NCBI GenBank assembly: GCA_902618025.1
Contig: CACMYY010000013.1
Span: 1-38,216, forward strand
DNA: 38,216 nucleotides
Direction: 5' to 3'
Source: an uncultured SAR116 cluster alpha proteobacterium
GTDB lineage: Bacteria > Pseudomonadota > Alphaproteobacteria > Puniceispirillales > Marisalimonadaceae
The translations under genes and the position numbers were made by a program. Under the pieces are notes generated by a model. That model saw only the letters and a program-made list of their open reading frames with translations, ran no database searches and was not told the DNA's origin. Below are positions 8,816 to 17,434 of the stretch, piece after piece; position 1 is the stretch's first letter; the number at the start of each line of letters is the position of its first letter.

Positions 8816-10018
8816 CTATGTATAAAATTTATCATGTTCTCTTTTCAAATAGTTGTCAGTCATACCAGCTATGTAATCAGCTATAATTCTAAATTTTTCT
8901 TTTTTTGAGAGTTCCGATAAAATTTGTCCATTAAAATATTTCCATTGTTCTGGAAGTTTATGAATATCCTTTATAAATAATAAAAATAATTTTTCTATCA
9001 TAAGTGCATTTTTATCCAATTTTTTTACTACTGACTCATTTCGATACATTTTGTTAAATAAAAAATTTCTTATTTCTTTCATTGACGATGAAGCATTGAT
9101 GGAAAGTTTTACAGTTTTTTTCCCATAATCTTTTATTTCATTTACATTTTTAAAATTATTTTTTTTTATAATTGCTAGTGAATTTGATACAACATCGTTA
9201 ATAAAATAACTAATTAGATGCCTTATTAATTGATGAATTAATATATCATTCTTTATATTTATAAAATTATTTTCGATATTTTTTAAAATATAATTAATAA
9301 TATCTATTTTACGAAGATCATTTAAAGAAAATAATTTTTCACGAAGACCATCGTCAAAATCATGCGTCAAATAAGCTATATCATCAGAAATATTTGCTAC
9401 TTGACCTTCTAATGAGCTGTGTGTTCTGAAATCAATATCTAAGATAAGACAAATATCTTTGATAGTTTGTGGTATTTTATCCAAATCTAAAAAAGGTCCA
9501 TTATGTTTAATCAAACCCTCTAAAGTTTCATGAGTAAGATTCAAACCATCAAAGTTTGGATATTTTTTTTCTAATATTGTTACAACTCTTAATGATTGTT
9601 CATTATGATTGAAACCACCTACATCAGACATTATTTTTTGAAGAATATCTTCTCCCTTATGACCTAGAGGTGGATGTCCTAGATCATGTGCAAGCGCTAT
9701 GGTCTCAGTTAAATCCTCATTAATATTTAGAGCCTTAGCAATTGATCTTGCAATCTGGGATACTTCAAGAGTATGAGTTAGTCGAGTTCTATAATGATCA
9801 CCTTTATGGAAAATAAAAACCTGAGTTTTGTCTTTTAATCTTCTAAAAGCTTCAGAGTGAATAATTCTATCCCTATCTCTTTGATATTCAGATCTACCAA
9901 GAATAAGTATATCATCTTTATGGACTCTACCTCTACTTTTAGAACTATGACATGCAAATGGACTTAAATAACGGTTGTCATTATTAACAAACATATAATT
10001 TTCCAATAAATTATTCAT
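8816..10018 (-). CDS. dgt: Deoxyguanosinetriphosphate triphosphohydrolase-like protein (HD domain)
   Basis: HD-domain enzyme that hydrolyses dNTPs to deoxynucleosides and triphosphate, a dNTP-pool control function. 400 residues, matching the shorter bacterial dGTPase-like class. Conserved features are HSEAFRRLKDKTQVF near 54-68, the first metal His in THTLEVSQIAR (82), and the HD pair in ALAHDLGHPPLGH (111-112). It is the first gene of the minus-strand cluster and divergent from erpA across 73 bases, an arrangement common in Alphaproteobacteria. Confidence 0.94.
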   Translation of the reverse strand: MNNLLENYMFVNNDNRYLSPFACHSSKSRGRVHKDDILILGRSEYQRDRDRIIHSEAFRRLKDKTQVFIFHKGDHYRTRLTHTLEVSQIARSIAKALNINEDLTETIALAHDLGHPPLGHKGEDILQKIMSDVGGFNHNEQSLRVVTILEKKYPNFDGLNLTHETLEGLIKHNGPFLDLDKIPQTIKDICLILDIDFRTHSSLEGQVANISDDIAYLTHDFDDGLREKLFSLNDLRKIDIINYILKNIENNFINIKNDILIHQLIRHLISYFINDVVSNSLAIIKKNNFKNVNEIKDYGKKTVKLSINASSSMKEIRNFLFNKMYRNESVVKKLDKNALMIEKLFLLFIKDIHKLPEQWKYFNGQILSELSKKEKFRIIADYIAGMTDNYLKREHDKFYT

Positions 10019-10091
10019 TTATGTATAAAAATATGTTAATTTGCAATTAAACAATTGTAATAAATTCAAAATTATATGAGGTTCTTTTTAA

Positions 10092-10436
10092 ATGAATGCA
10101 AATAAGGATTTCAATCAAGAGTTTAATCTATCAAAAGAAGCCTTGGAAAGAGTAAAACTATTACTTAAAGACGAAGAAGGTTCATATTTTAGAATATCAG
10201 TCCTAGGAGGTGGATGTTCTGGTTTTCAGTATGATTTTTCATTTGATAAAAAACCTAAAGACGATGATATGATTTTCAAAGAAGGTGGAATTGATTATTT
10301 AATTGATAAAGTGTCTATTGATTTTCTTCGTGGAAGCACTTTAGAGTATGTTTCAGAACTAGCAGGATCATATTTTAAAATTGAAAATCCTAATGCTACA
10401 GCAAATTGTGGCTGTGGAACAAGTTTCTCTATCTAA
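10092..10436 (+). CDS. erpA: A-type iron-sulfur cluster insertion protein ErpA
   Basis: Carrier that delivers Fe-S clusters to apo-enzymes. 114 residues with the three family cysteines: Cys42 in GGGCSGFQY and Cys106/Cys108 in the C-terminal CGCG motif. The C-terminal block IENPNATANCGCGTSFSI is typical of ErpA/IscA. SD-like AGG lies about ten bases upstream. Its place divergent to dgt and before exonuclease III favours ErpA over IscA or SufA. The [2Fe-2S]/[4Fe-4S] dehydratase at 11244-13094 is a plausible client. Confidence 0.93.
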   Translation: MNANKDFNQEFNLSKEALERVKLLLKDEEGSYFRISVLGGGCSGFQYDFSFDKKPKDDDMIFKEGGIDYLIDKVSIDFLRGSTLEYVSELAGSYFKIENPNATANCGCGTSFSI

Positions 10437-10451
10437 AATAAATTTAATCCT

Positions 10452-11240
10452 ATGTCCTTTAAAATAGCTAGTTTTAATGTAAATTCTATAAAAATGAGAC
10501 TGCCAAATGTATTAAGTTGGTTAGATAAAAATAATATTGATATCATTTTAATGCAGGAAACAAAGACAATGGACGATAATTTTCCTTCATTAGACTTTAA
10601 ACAAAAACGATATGATGTAATATTCAATGGACAAAAATCATATAACGGTGTTGCAATTGCATCTAAATTTGAAATAAATGAAATTACCAGATCATTGCCT
10701 TTTTATAATGAGAGCATTGATGAAGATAATCAAGCAAGGTTCTTACACGTAAAAATTAATGATGTAAATATCATTTGCCTATATTTACCTAATGGTAATC
10801 CCGCTCCTAGCCCTAAATATGACTATAAAATTAGTTGGATGAGACGTCTAACAAAATACACTAAAGATATTTATGACACAAATGAACCTTTGATTTTAGG
10901 TGGAGACTTTAATGTAATTCAGGAAAGTATTGATTGTTATGATGTATCAAAATGGCAAAATGATGCATTATATCTAGAAACAACCAGAAGGCATTTAAAA
11001 GAGTTAATAAATATTGGTATAGTTGATGCTTACCGCATAAAATATCCAACTGCTAAAGAGTATAGTTTTTGGGACTATCAGGGTGGAGCTTGGCAAAAAG
11101 ACAATGGAATAAGAATAGATCTTTTTTTAATCTCGCCAGAGATAGTTGATAATCTAATTGATGTAGGTATAGACAAAACACCAAGAGGTGAAGAAAAACC
11201 AAGTGACCATACACCTATTTGGATGCATTTAGAAAAATAA
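10452..11240 (+). CDS. xthA: Exodeoxyribonuclease III / AP endonuclease
   Basis: Endonuclease/exonuclease/phosphatase-fold enzyme cutting at abasic sites in base-excision repair. 262 residues. Recognised by the opening FKIASFNVNSIKMRLPNVL, the metal-binding Glu in ILMQETKT (about 36), the GGDFNV motif mid-protein, and the C-terminal catalytic SDHTPIWM. It starts 15 bases after erpA, so they are probably co-transcribed, and ends three bases before the convergent dehydratase stop. Confidence 0.95.
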   Translation: MSFKIASFNVNSIKMRLPNVLSWLDKNNIDIILMQETKTMDDNFPSLDFKQKRYDVIFNGQKSYNGVAIASKFEINEITRSLPFYNESIDEDNQARFLHVKINDVNIICLYLPNGNPAPSPKYDYKISWMRRLTKYTKDIYDTNEPLILGGDFNVIQESIDCYDVSKWQNDALYLETTRRHLKELINIGIVDAYRIKYPTAKEYSFWDYQGGAWQKDNGIRIDLFLISPEIVDNLIDVGIDKTPRGEEKPSDHTPIWMHLEK

Positions 11241-11243
11241 ACT

Positions 11244-13094
11244 TTATGATTTATGTATATTTTTGGGTATAAACCCTGAAAATTCGCCCCCTCTCGGATT
11301 AGGTACCCAGATTTCTCGATTTGGATGCATTCCAGCTCCATAAGTTGCTGAAACAGCAGAGTTTCTCATTCTATTAAGCAATCTAGTATCTGCATCTCCA
11401 ACTGCTGGATGTGTGCCACCGTTAGTTTTGAAAATTTCTTCCCAATTGCTTTTTCTAAATTTGAAAATATTAGTATCATTCAATTGGGAACAATTAATCT
11501 CATTTTTATTTAAATCAACTATAATTTCATCTCCATCCTCTATTAGGGCAATAGGTCCACCTATAGCCGCCTCTGGACCAACATGACCAATGACAAGACC
11601 AACAGAGCCACCAGAGAAACGTCCATCAGTCATTAATCCTACAATTATATTTTTTTCTCTGCACAAAGTGGTAATTCTTGAGGTGGAATCAAGCATTTCT
11701 GGCATACCAGGTCCACCTACAGGTCCTTCATACCTAACTACAACCATATCATTATTGTTAAAGCTGTCTGGTTGATTTTCTAAGGTCCAAAGAAGTTTTT
11801 GTTCTCCATCAAATATTCTAGCTTTCCCAATAAAAATATTATTTTCTAAACCACCTTCAACACCAGCTAGTTTTAAGATAGAACTGAATTCGGGAGATAA
11901 ATTTCCTCCTAAAAGTCTAAGTCCACCAGTTTCTTTATAAGGGTTTTTTACAGGGTATATTACTCTTCCGTCAGGTTCTTTAGGAGCTAATCGATCAACT
12001 TGTTCAGCTAAAGTTTCACCCGTACACGTTAAAGTATTACCATTCAACAAGCCTGATTTTAATAAATCTTTAATAAAAACCTGAACACCACCTTGGTTAT
12101 CAATATCAACCATTGAGTATTTTCCAAATGGTCTTGCGTCAACTAAAACAGGAACTACCTTTTCGGATAAATAGTTAAATTCATCTGGAGACATAATATC
12201 TTCAATAAAACTTTTATATCCTGCAGCTCTAGCTAACTCTGGTGCATGAAGCATGACGTTAGTTGATCCTCCTATAGACATTGCTACTATTAGAGCATTC
12301 CTCATAGAGTCTCTTGTGACAATATCCCTTGGCTTAATATCTTTTTTAACCATATTATCTAAATAAGTAATGAGTTGGTCAGGAAATACATCTAACCTTC
12401 TTTTATCGTCTGAAGGTGGTGAAACCATATGTAAAGGTTGCATGCCCACAACACCAATAAACGTCTGCATAGTATTATAAGTAAACATCCCACCACAACT
12501 TCCATAACCAGGACAAGCTTCGCATGCAATTCTTCTTTTCAGTTCTTCATCTTCACTACCTGCAATTTGATAACTTGAAATAATGTCCAATGGTTCATTA
12601 GTAACTGAATCAATTCCAGGTCTTATTGGACCGTCAGACATTATAATAGCAGGTCTATTGTGCTCTAAAATTGCAGACAATGTTCCAACTGGCGGTTTAT
12701 CACAGGCAACAACTGCAATTGTACCTTCTAAACCCGAAGCGCTTAAATGTTCGCATAATGTATCATTAGTTACTTCTCTTCCAATCAAAGAATAACGCAT
12801 CTCTTTAGTACCATTCCTTATACCATCAGATGTCGCAACGGTGTACTCAGGTTGTACTAATCTCATTCTAATATCATTTGTGTTTTGGCCTATCCTTAAC
12901 CTTAATTTCTCATGTATTGTTTTAACTTTTTGTTCAACACCAAGATAACATTGAGAGTCCCCTTTATTACCGACCACCCCAATTGAAGGTTCATGTATTA
13001 AATCAAGGTCAGTATTTAGAATTCTTGCAATACCAAAAGTTTGAGAATTTCTTCCAGGGTTTTTATCAATTAAAACTGTTTTTGAATTCTTCAT
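11244..13094 (-). CDS. IlvD/Edd-family dehydratase (dihydroxy-acid or sugar-acid dehydratase)
   Basis: Fe-S dehydratase of the IlvD/Edd family, 616 residues. Candidate cluster ligands are Cys49 (GDSQCYLG), Cys131 (ACDKPPVGTL, with Lys133 in the metal-binding CDK) and Cys200 (CPGYGSCGGMFTYNTM). The C-terminal half has the family blocks VRYEGPVGGPGMPEML, TDGRFSGGSVGL and IGHVGPEAA. Several motifs differ from E. coli IlvD: SDGIRNGTKEMRYSL replaces the HGGMLYSLPSRE region, and the C-terminus ends in a tail with HPNREIWVPNPRGGEF. It lies 25 bases behind valS, which could hint at valine synthesis, but the divergence leaves open a sugar-acid substrate. SD GGAG lies about eight bases before the ATG. 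Confidence 0.85.
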   Translation of the reverse strand: MKNSKTVLIDKNPGRNSQTFGIARILNTDLDLIHEPSIGVVGNKGDSQCYLGVEQKVKTIHEKLRLRIGQNTNDIRMRLVQPEYTVATSDGIRNGTKEMRYSLIGREVTNDTLCEHLSASGLEGTIAVVACDKPPVGTLSAILEHNRPAIIMSDGPIRPGIDSVTNEPLDIISSYQIAGSEDEELKRRIACEACPGYGSCGGMFTYNTMQTFIGVVGMQPLHMVSPPSDDKRRLDVFPDQLITYLDNMVKKDIKPRDIVTRDSMRNALIVAMSIGGSTNVMLHAPELARAAGYKSFIEDIMSPDEFNYLSEKVVPVLVDARPFGKYSMVDIDNQGGVQVFIKDLLKSGLLNGNTLTCTGETLAEQVDRLAPKEPDGRVIYPVKNPYKETGGLRLLGGNLSPEFSSILKLAGVEGGLENNIFIGKARIFDGEQKLLWTLENQPDSFNNNDMVVVRYEGPVGGPGMPEMLDSTSRITTLCREKNIIVGLMTDGRFSGGSVGLVIGHVGPEAAIGGPIALIEDGDEIIVDLNKNEINCSQLNDTNIFKFRKSNWEEIFKTNGGTHPAVGDADTRLLNRMRNSAVSATYGAGMHPNREIWVPNPRGGEFSGFIPKNIHKS

Positions 13095-13119
13095 ATTTTT
13101 CTCCGATTTTAATTTAATA

Positions 13120-15762
13120 TTATAAATTTAATAAGGCCTTATTTATTTCTGATTTTCTTTGATTAAATACTGTTTTTTTAGTTTTCACATCCTCTATAAC
13201 TTTTGGTGGTGCTTTTTCAATAAATGAAGGGTTGTTTAATCTTTTATCTATTAATTCAATTTCATTGGTTATATTTTTAAGCTCTTTGCTTAATCTATTT
13301 TTTTCTGCTTCTATATCAATGAGTCCATCTGTTGGTATCATTAAAATTATTTCATCAACAGTTGTAACAATAGATTTTTCATTTTCTTCATGTGGTTCAG
13401 ATAAAAATTTTATCTGATTTAATTTTGCTAAATTAAGGATTAAATTGTTATTCTCTTCAATAATAATCTTTTTTTCTTGATTTACATTTTTAAGTAAAAT
13501 TGTAGGTCTAGATTTATTTGGAATATTTTTTTCAACTCTAATTGATCTTATCGCAGACACAATATCAATTGTCAGACCTATTCCATTTTTTAATGAAGTT
13601 TCAGTTTCAATTAAGCTCGGCCATGAAGATGATATTGCTAACTTATTAGAATTAAACAAATTTTCAAAAATTTCTTCTGTCACGTATGGCATTATTGGAT
13701 GTAGCATTAATAAAACATTTTTCATAATTTTAATTGAAACATTTTTAGTCTCTTTTTGCGATTCAATATCTTTAGTATTATTTAAAATTGGCTTAATAAA
13801 TTCTATATACCAGTCACAATAATCTCTCCAAATAAATTGATACAATGCATCTGCAGCATCATTAAATTTGTATTCAAATATAGATTTTTTAACTTTTGAA
13901 TTAAGTTGATTATAATTTTCAATTATCCATTTGTTGATTTGTAGATTTATGAAATTTAGATCAGTGTCTAGCTCTGAAATGCATTGATTAAATTGAAGAA
14001 ATTTACATCCATTCCATATTTTTGTACTAAAATTTCTATATCCTGCAATTCTTTCTTCTGATAATTTTATATCCCTTCCCTGAGCGGCCATTGCTGTAAG
14101 AGTGAACCTTAATGAGTCAGCACCATATTTGACAGATAAATCAAGAGGATCTAGAACATTACCCTTTGATTTTGACATTTTTTGACCCTTATCATCTCTT
14201 ACTAGAGCGTGTATATAAACTTCTTTAAATGGAACCTCATCATCCATAAAATGCATACCCATCATCATCATGCGAGCCACCCAAAAGAAAATTATGTCAA
14301 AGCCAGTTACTAAAACATTTGTTGGATAATATTTCTTTAGATCTTTTGTGTTATCAGGCCATCCTAGGGTTGAAAATGGCCAAAGTGCGGATGAAAACCA
14401 TGTGTCCAATACATCTTCATCTTGTTCTAGTTTAACTTTTTTTCCATAATGCATCTCTGCTGCTTTCTCAGCATCTAACCGGTTATGTTCTACAAAAATC
14501 TTATTATCAGGACCAAACCAAGCAGGTATTCTATGGCCCCACCATAGTTGTCTCGAAACACACCATGGTTGAATATTGTTCATCCATTCAAAGTATGTTT
14601 TATCCCAATTTGCAGGAACAAACTTAGTTTTTTTATCTTTAACAGCTTGTATAGCTGGTTGAGCTAATTTATATGCATCAACATACCATTGGTTCATAAG
14701 CCATGGTTCCACAACTACGTTAGATCTATCTCCATAAGGAACCGTATGTATTATTTTCTCTTCTTTAATATATAAATTTTGAGCTTTTAAAATCTCCAAA
14801 ACTTTTTTTCTAGCTTCAAATCTGTCTAATCCTGTGAAATCTTCTCCACCATTTTCATTTATCGAAGCATTAGCATCAAAGATATTAATCATATCTAAAC
14901 CATGTCTTTTCCCAACTTCGAAATCATTAAAATCATGAGCTGGGGTTATTTTAACTGCACCAGAACCTTTTTCTGGATCTGAATAATTATCAAAAATAAT
15001 AGGTATACGTCGATTTATGATTGGTAAAATTACATATTTACCTTTCAAATGAATATATCTTTCATCATCGGGATTTACAGCTACAGCTGTGTCCCCTAAC
15101 ATAGTTTCTGGCCTAGTAGTAGCTATTGTTAAGAATTCGTTACTATTTTCAACTGGGTATTTAAAATACCAAAATATTCCTTCAACTTCTTTTTGTTCAA
15201 CTTCTAAATCAGAAATAGCTGTTAATAGTTTTGGATCCCAATTAACTAATCGCTTGTCTCTATAAATCAACCCTTCTTTATATAATTTAACAAATACAGA
15301 AATTACGGCTTTTGATAATCCCTCATCCATTGTAAATCGTTCTTTTTCCCAATCAGGTGAAGCTCCTAAAGCTCTTAATTGATTTGTGATTTCACCACCT
15401 GACTTTTCTTTCCACTCCCAAACTTTTTCAACAAACTTTTCTCTACCTAAGCCATGTCTTGTTAAATTAGATTTTGCTAATTCTCTTTCAACAACCATCT
15501 GAGTAGCTATTCCAGCGTGATCAGTCCCTGGTTGCCAGAGAACATCTAGTCCTTGCATTCTATGAAATCTTATTAATATATCTTGAATCGTGAATGTTAA
15601 AGCATGACCAATATGTAAAGAACCTGTTACGTTTGGAGGTGGCATCATTATAACATATGGTTCTTTTGGTGATTGATTGTTTGAAGCAAAAGCACCACTT
15701 TCCAACCATCTTTTATACCATTTTTTTTCTATATAATTAGAATCAAACCTTTTGTACATCAT
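13120..15762 (-). CDS. valS: Valyl-tRNA synthetase
   Basis: Class I synthetase charging tRNA-Val with editing of mis-charged Thr. 880 residues. The HIGH motif is at about 50-53 within PPPNVTGSLHIGHALT; an editing (CP1) domain contains TTRPETMLGDTAVAVNP; the KMSKS motif appears in GQKMSKSKGNVLDP; a C-terminal coiled-coil arm of about 65 residues closes the protein. It starts 23 bases after the tolC stop. In many Alphaproteobacteria popZ lies between tolC and valS; there is no room for it here. Confidence 0.97.
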   Translation of the reverse strand: MMYKRFDSNYIEKKWYKRWLESGAFASNNQSPKEPYVIMMPPPNVTGSLHIGHALTFTIQDILIRFHRMQGLDVLWQPGTDHAGIATQMVVERELAKSNLTRHGLGREKFVEKVWEWKEKSGGEITNQLRALGASPDWEKERFTMDEGLSKAVISVFVKLYKEGLIYRDKRLVNWDPKLLTAISDLEVEQKEVEGIFWYFKYPVENSNEFLTIATTRPETMLGDTAVAVNPDDERYIHLKGKYVILPIINRRIPIIFDNYSDPEKGSGAVKITPAHDFNDFEVGKRHGLDMINIFDANASINENGGEDFTGLDRFEARKKVLEILKAQNLYIKEEKIIHTVPYGDRSNVVVEPWLMNQWYVDAYKLAQPAIQAVKDKKTKFVPANWDKTYFEWMNNIQPWCVSRQLWWGHRIPAWFGPDNKIFVEHNRLDAEKAAEMHYGKKVKLEQDEDVLDTWFSSALWPFSTLGWPDNTKDLKKYYPTNVLVTGFDIIFFWVARMMMMGMHFMDDEVPFKEVYIHALVRDDKGQKMSKSKGNVLDPLDLSVKYGADSLRFTLTAMAAQGRDIKLSEERIAGYRNFSTKIWNGCKFLQFNQCISELDTDLNFINLQINKWIIENYNQLNSKVKKSIFEYKFNDAADALYQFIWRDYCDWYIEFIKPILNNTKDIESQKETKNVSIKIMKNVLLMLHPIMPYVTEEIFENLFNSNKLAISSSWPSLIETETSLKNGIGLTIDIVSAIRSIRVEKNIPNKSRPTILLKNVNQEKKIIIEENNNLILNLAKLNQIKFLSEPHEENEKSIVTTVDEIILMIPTDGLIDIEAEKNRLSKELKNITNEIELIDKRLNNPSFIEKAPPKVIEDVKTKKTVFNQRKSEINKALLNL

Positions 15763-15785
15763 ATTAGAATTCCAATAAATTTTGC

Positions 15786-17165
15786 TTAATTAAACATCCT
15801 ACGATCTAATATGTTAAAATCTAGTTTATTCTCTTTCAAATCATATTTAACATCCAAATCATTATTAATATCTTTAATTGACAAGCTTCCTAGAATAGAC
15901 TTTATTTGGTAAACATTAAAAATCTCTTCAGCCTGACTTTGTATCAAATTTGTAGATGCATTTAAAAATTGAACTTCTGCATCTAGTACGTCTAAAATTG
16001 TTCTTATGCCAAATTCTGACTCCTTTTTGATACCATTTAAGGCTAGTAATGAGGATTTTTTTTCACTCTCTGATGCTTTGGTTTTTGCAATAGCACTTTT
16101 GTAATTTTGATATGATGAAATAGCACTTAACTCTACCTGTCTCTGTTTTTCAGAAAATTCAACTGAACTCGCTTTTGATAAATTATCAAGTTTTTTTATA
16201 GAAGCTTTGGAGGATGAATTATAAAACAAAGGTGCCTTAAAAGTAAGATTTACACCATAACTTTGGTAATCAGTTGCAGAGGTATTTAATGATGATTCAC
16301 TATCATTACCAAATACTTCTAAGTTAATCGTTGGCCTGTTTTCACTTTCTTTTAATGCAATATTTTTTTCAGCAATATTTTTTTTCAATTTAGCTACAAT
16401 AATATCAAGGTTATTCTCTAAGGCTATTTTCACAGTTTTATTTTTTGTATCTGGAGGTGTGAAAGTTAAATTGGGTAAAGAAAATTTATTTGGTATAACT
16501 TTGAATTTTGTAATACTTTTAAATTTGGAAATTGCTTTTTCAAGATTTCCTTCAGATAAAATTAAATCATATACCGCTTGTGATAATTTTGATTGAGCTT
16601 CGGCCAGTGTGGTTGGTGTTACTGTTCCAGCTTTTAGCTTTAACTCTGTGGCTTCAACATTTTCTTCAAATCTATCTAAACTTTTTCTTCTTAAACTAAC
16701 TACAGATTGATTTGAATAAACATCTAAATAAGCTTTTATACAATTCAAAATTATTTTTTGCTCAATAATGTTTAAATTATATTGCTCAAGTTTAATATTT
16801 TCTTTTACTATAGAAATTTTTTCATAAGCTTCTCCTCCATCAAAGATATTTTTACTTAATGAGATAGTGGAGGTTGTTGTATCATCATTAACAAATGTTC
16901 CTTGGGAATTGATATTTTTATTGTCAGATTTATAAGTAGTAGTAAAAGAATTTGTCCAGTCTTTTGAAGAACCAGCTTCTTCTAAGGAATTTTTGGTGGC
17001 AGCTAATTTATAATTTTGAGCTTTTAATTCCAAACTATTTTTAAGTGCTTCATGAATAGAGCGTTCAAATAAAAAATCTGAAGTAAGAGCTTTTGAAACA
17101 TTTAAAAATACAAAACAGAAAAATGTTAAATAAAGTAATTTGCTTCTTTTAAAAAACGAAATCAT
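15786..17165 (-). CDS. tolC: TolC-family outer-membrane efflux/secretion channel
   Basis: Trimeric outer-membrane channel protein for drug efflux or type I secretion. 459 residues with a signal peptide (hydrophobic core YLTFFCFVFLNVS, likely cleaved after the following Ala region). The mature part begins with the OMF-type helix SIHEALKNSLELKAQNYKL and has two repeats of long coiled-coil helices rich in Ala/Ser/Lys, including TPTTLAEAQSKLSQAVYDL and TILDVLDAEVQFLNASTNL, the two family-typical repeat landmarks. No inner-membrane or adaptor partner is adjacent. tolC-valS adjacency is common in Alphaproteobacteria. Confidence 0.93.
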   Translation of the reverse strand: MISFFKRSKLLYLTFFCFVFLNVSKALTSDFLFERSIHEALKNSLELKAQNYKLAATKNSLEEAGSSKDWTNSFTTTYKSDNKNINSQGTFVNDDTTTSTISLSKNIFDGGEAYEKISIVKENIKLEQYNLNIIEQKIILNCIKAYLDVYSNQSVVSLRRKSLDRFEENVEATELKLKAGTVTPTTLAEAQSKLSQAVYDLILSEGNLEKAISKFKSITKFKVIPNKFSLPNLTFTPPDTKNKTVKIALENNLDIIVAKLKKNIAEKNIALKESENRPTINLEVFGNDSESSLNTSATDYQSYGVNLTFKAPLFYNSSSKASIKKLDNLSKASSVEFSEKQRQVELSAISSYQNYKSAIAKTKASESEKKSSLLALNGIKKESEFGIRTILDVLDAEVQFLNASTNLIQSQAEEIFNVYQIKSILGSLSIKDINNDLDVKYDLKENKLDFNILDRRMFN

Positions 17166-17294
17166 TGAAACCTCAAAAAATTTTTAAATAATATTAAATA
17201 TAATTTAATAGCGAATTGAAAATAAAATTCTAGTTATTATTTAAGTATTAGCACGAAATTACAAAACAAAATATTATTCTAATTTTTTTTTTAA

Positions 17295-17323
17295 TTGCTT
17301 GTATGTTATTGAAGAGTTATAGA
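17295..17323 (+). promoter_or_regulatory. Candidate promoter of tRNA-Cys
   Basis: TTGCTT (17295-17300), a 17-base spacer, then TATAGA (17318-17323) resemble sigma-70 -35/-10 boxes at ideal spacing, with a predicted start about 12-15 bases before the tRNA. Matches to consensus are partial (TTG retained; TATA retained). Confidence 0.35.
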
Positions 17324-17341
17324 AATAATCACCTAACTTTT

Positions 17342-17415
17342 GGCCCGATGGCAGAGTGGTGATGCAGCGGCCTGCAAAGCCGTTAACAGCGGTTCGATTC
17401 CGCTTCGGGCCTCCA
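17342..17415 (+). tRNA. tRNA-Cys (GCA)
   Basis: Cloverleaf of 74 bases. The acceptor stem GGCCCGA/TCGGGCC is perfect, the anticodon stem GCGGC/GCCGT carries loop CTGCAAA with anticodon GCA, the T arm contains GGTTCGATTCC, the discriminator is T (U, as expected for Cys) and the 3' CCA is encoded. It ends only 19 bases before the selD fusion start. Confidence 0.97.
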
Positions 17416-17434
17416 TTTATTAGATGTAATAAAT
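17415..17434 (+). promoter_or_regulatory. Hairpin between tRNA-Cys CCA and selD start codon
   Basis: ATTTATTA, loop GATG, TAATAAAT: a perfect 8-base-pair stem with a four-base loop. It begins at the last A of the tRNA CCA and ends at the base before the selD ATG. It replaces any recognisable ribosome-binding site. The stem is all A-T, so it is weak; a role in tRNA processing or translation control is inference. Confidence 0.45.
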
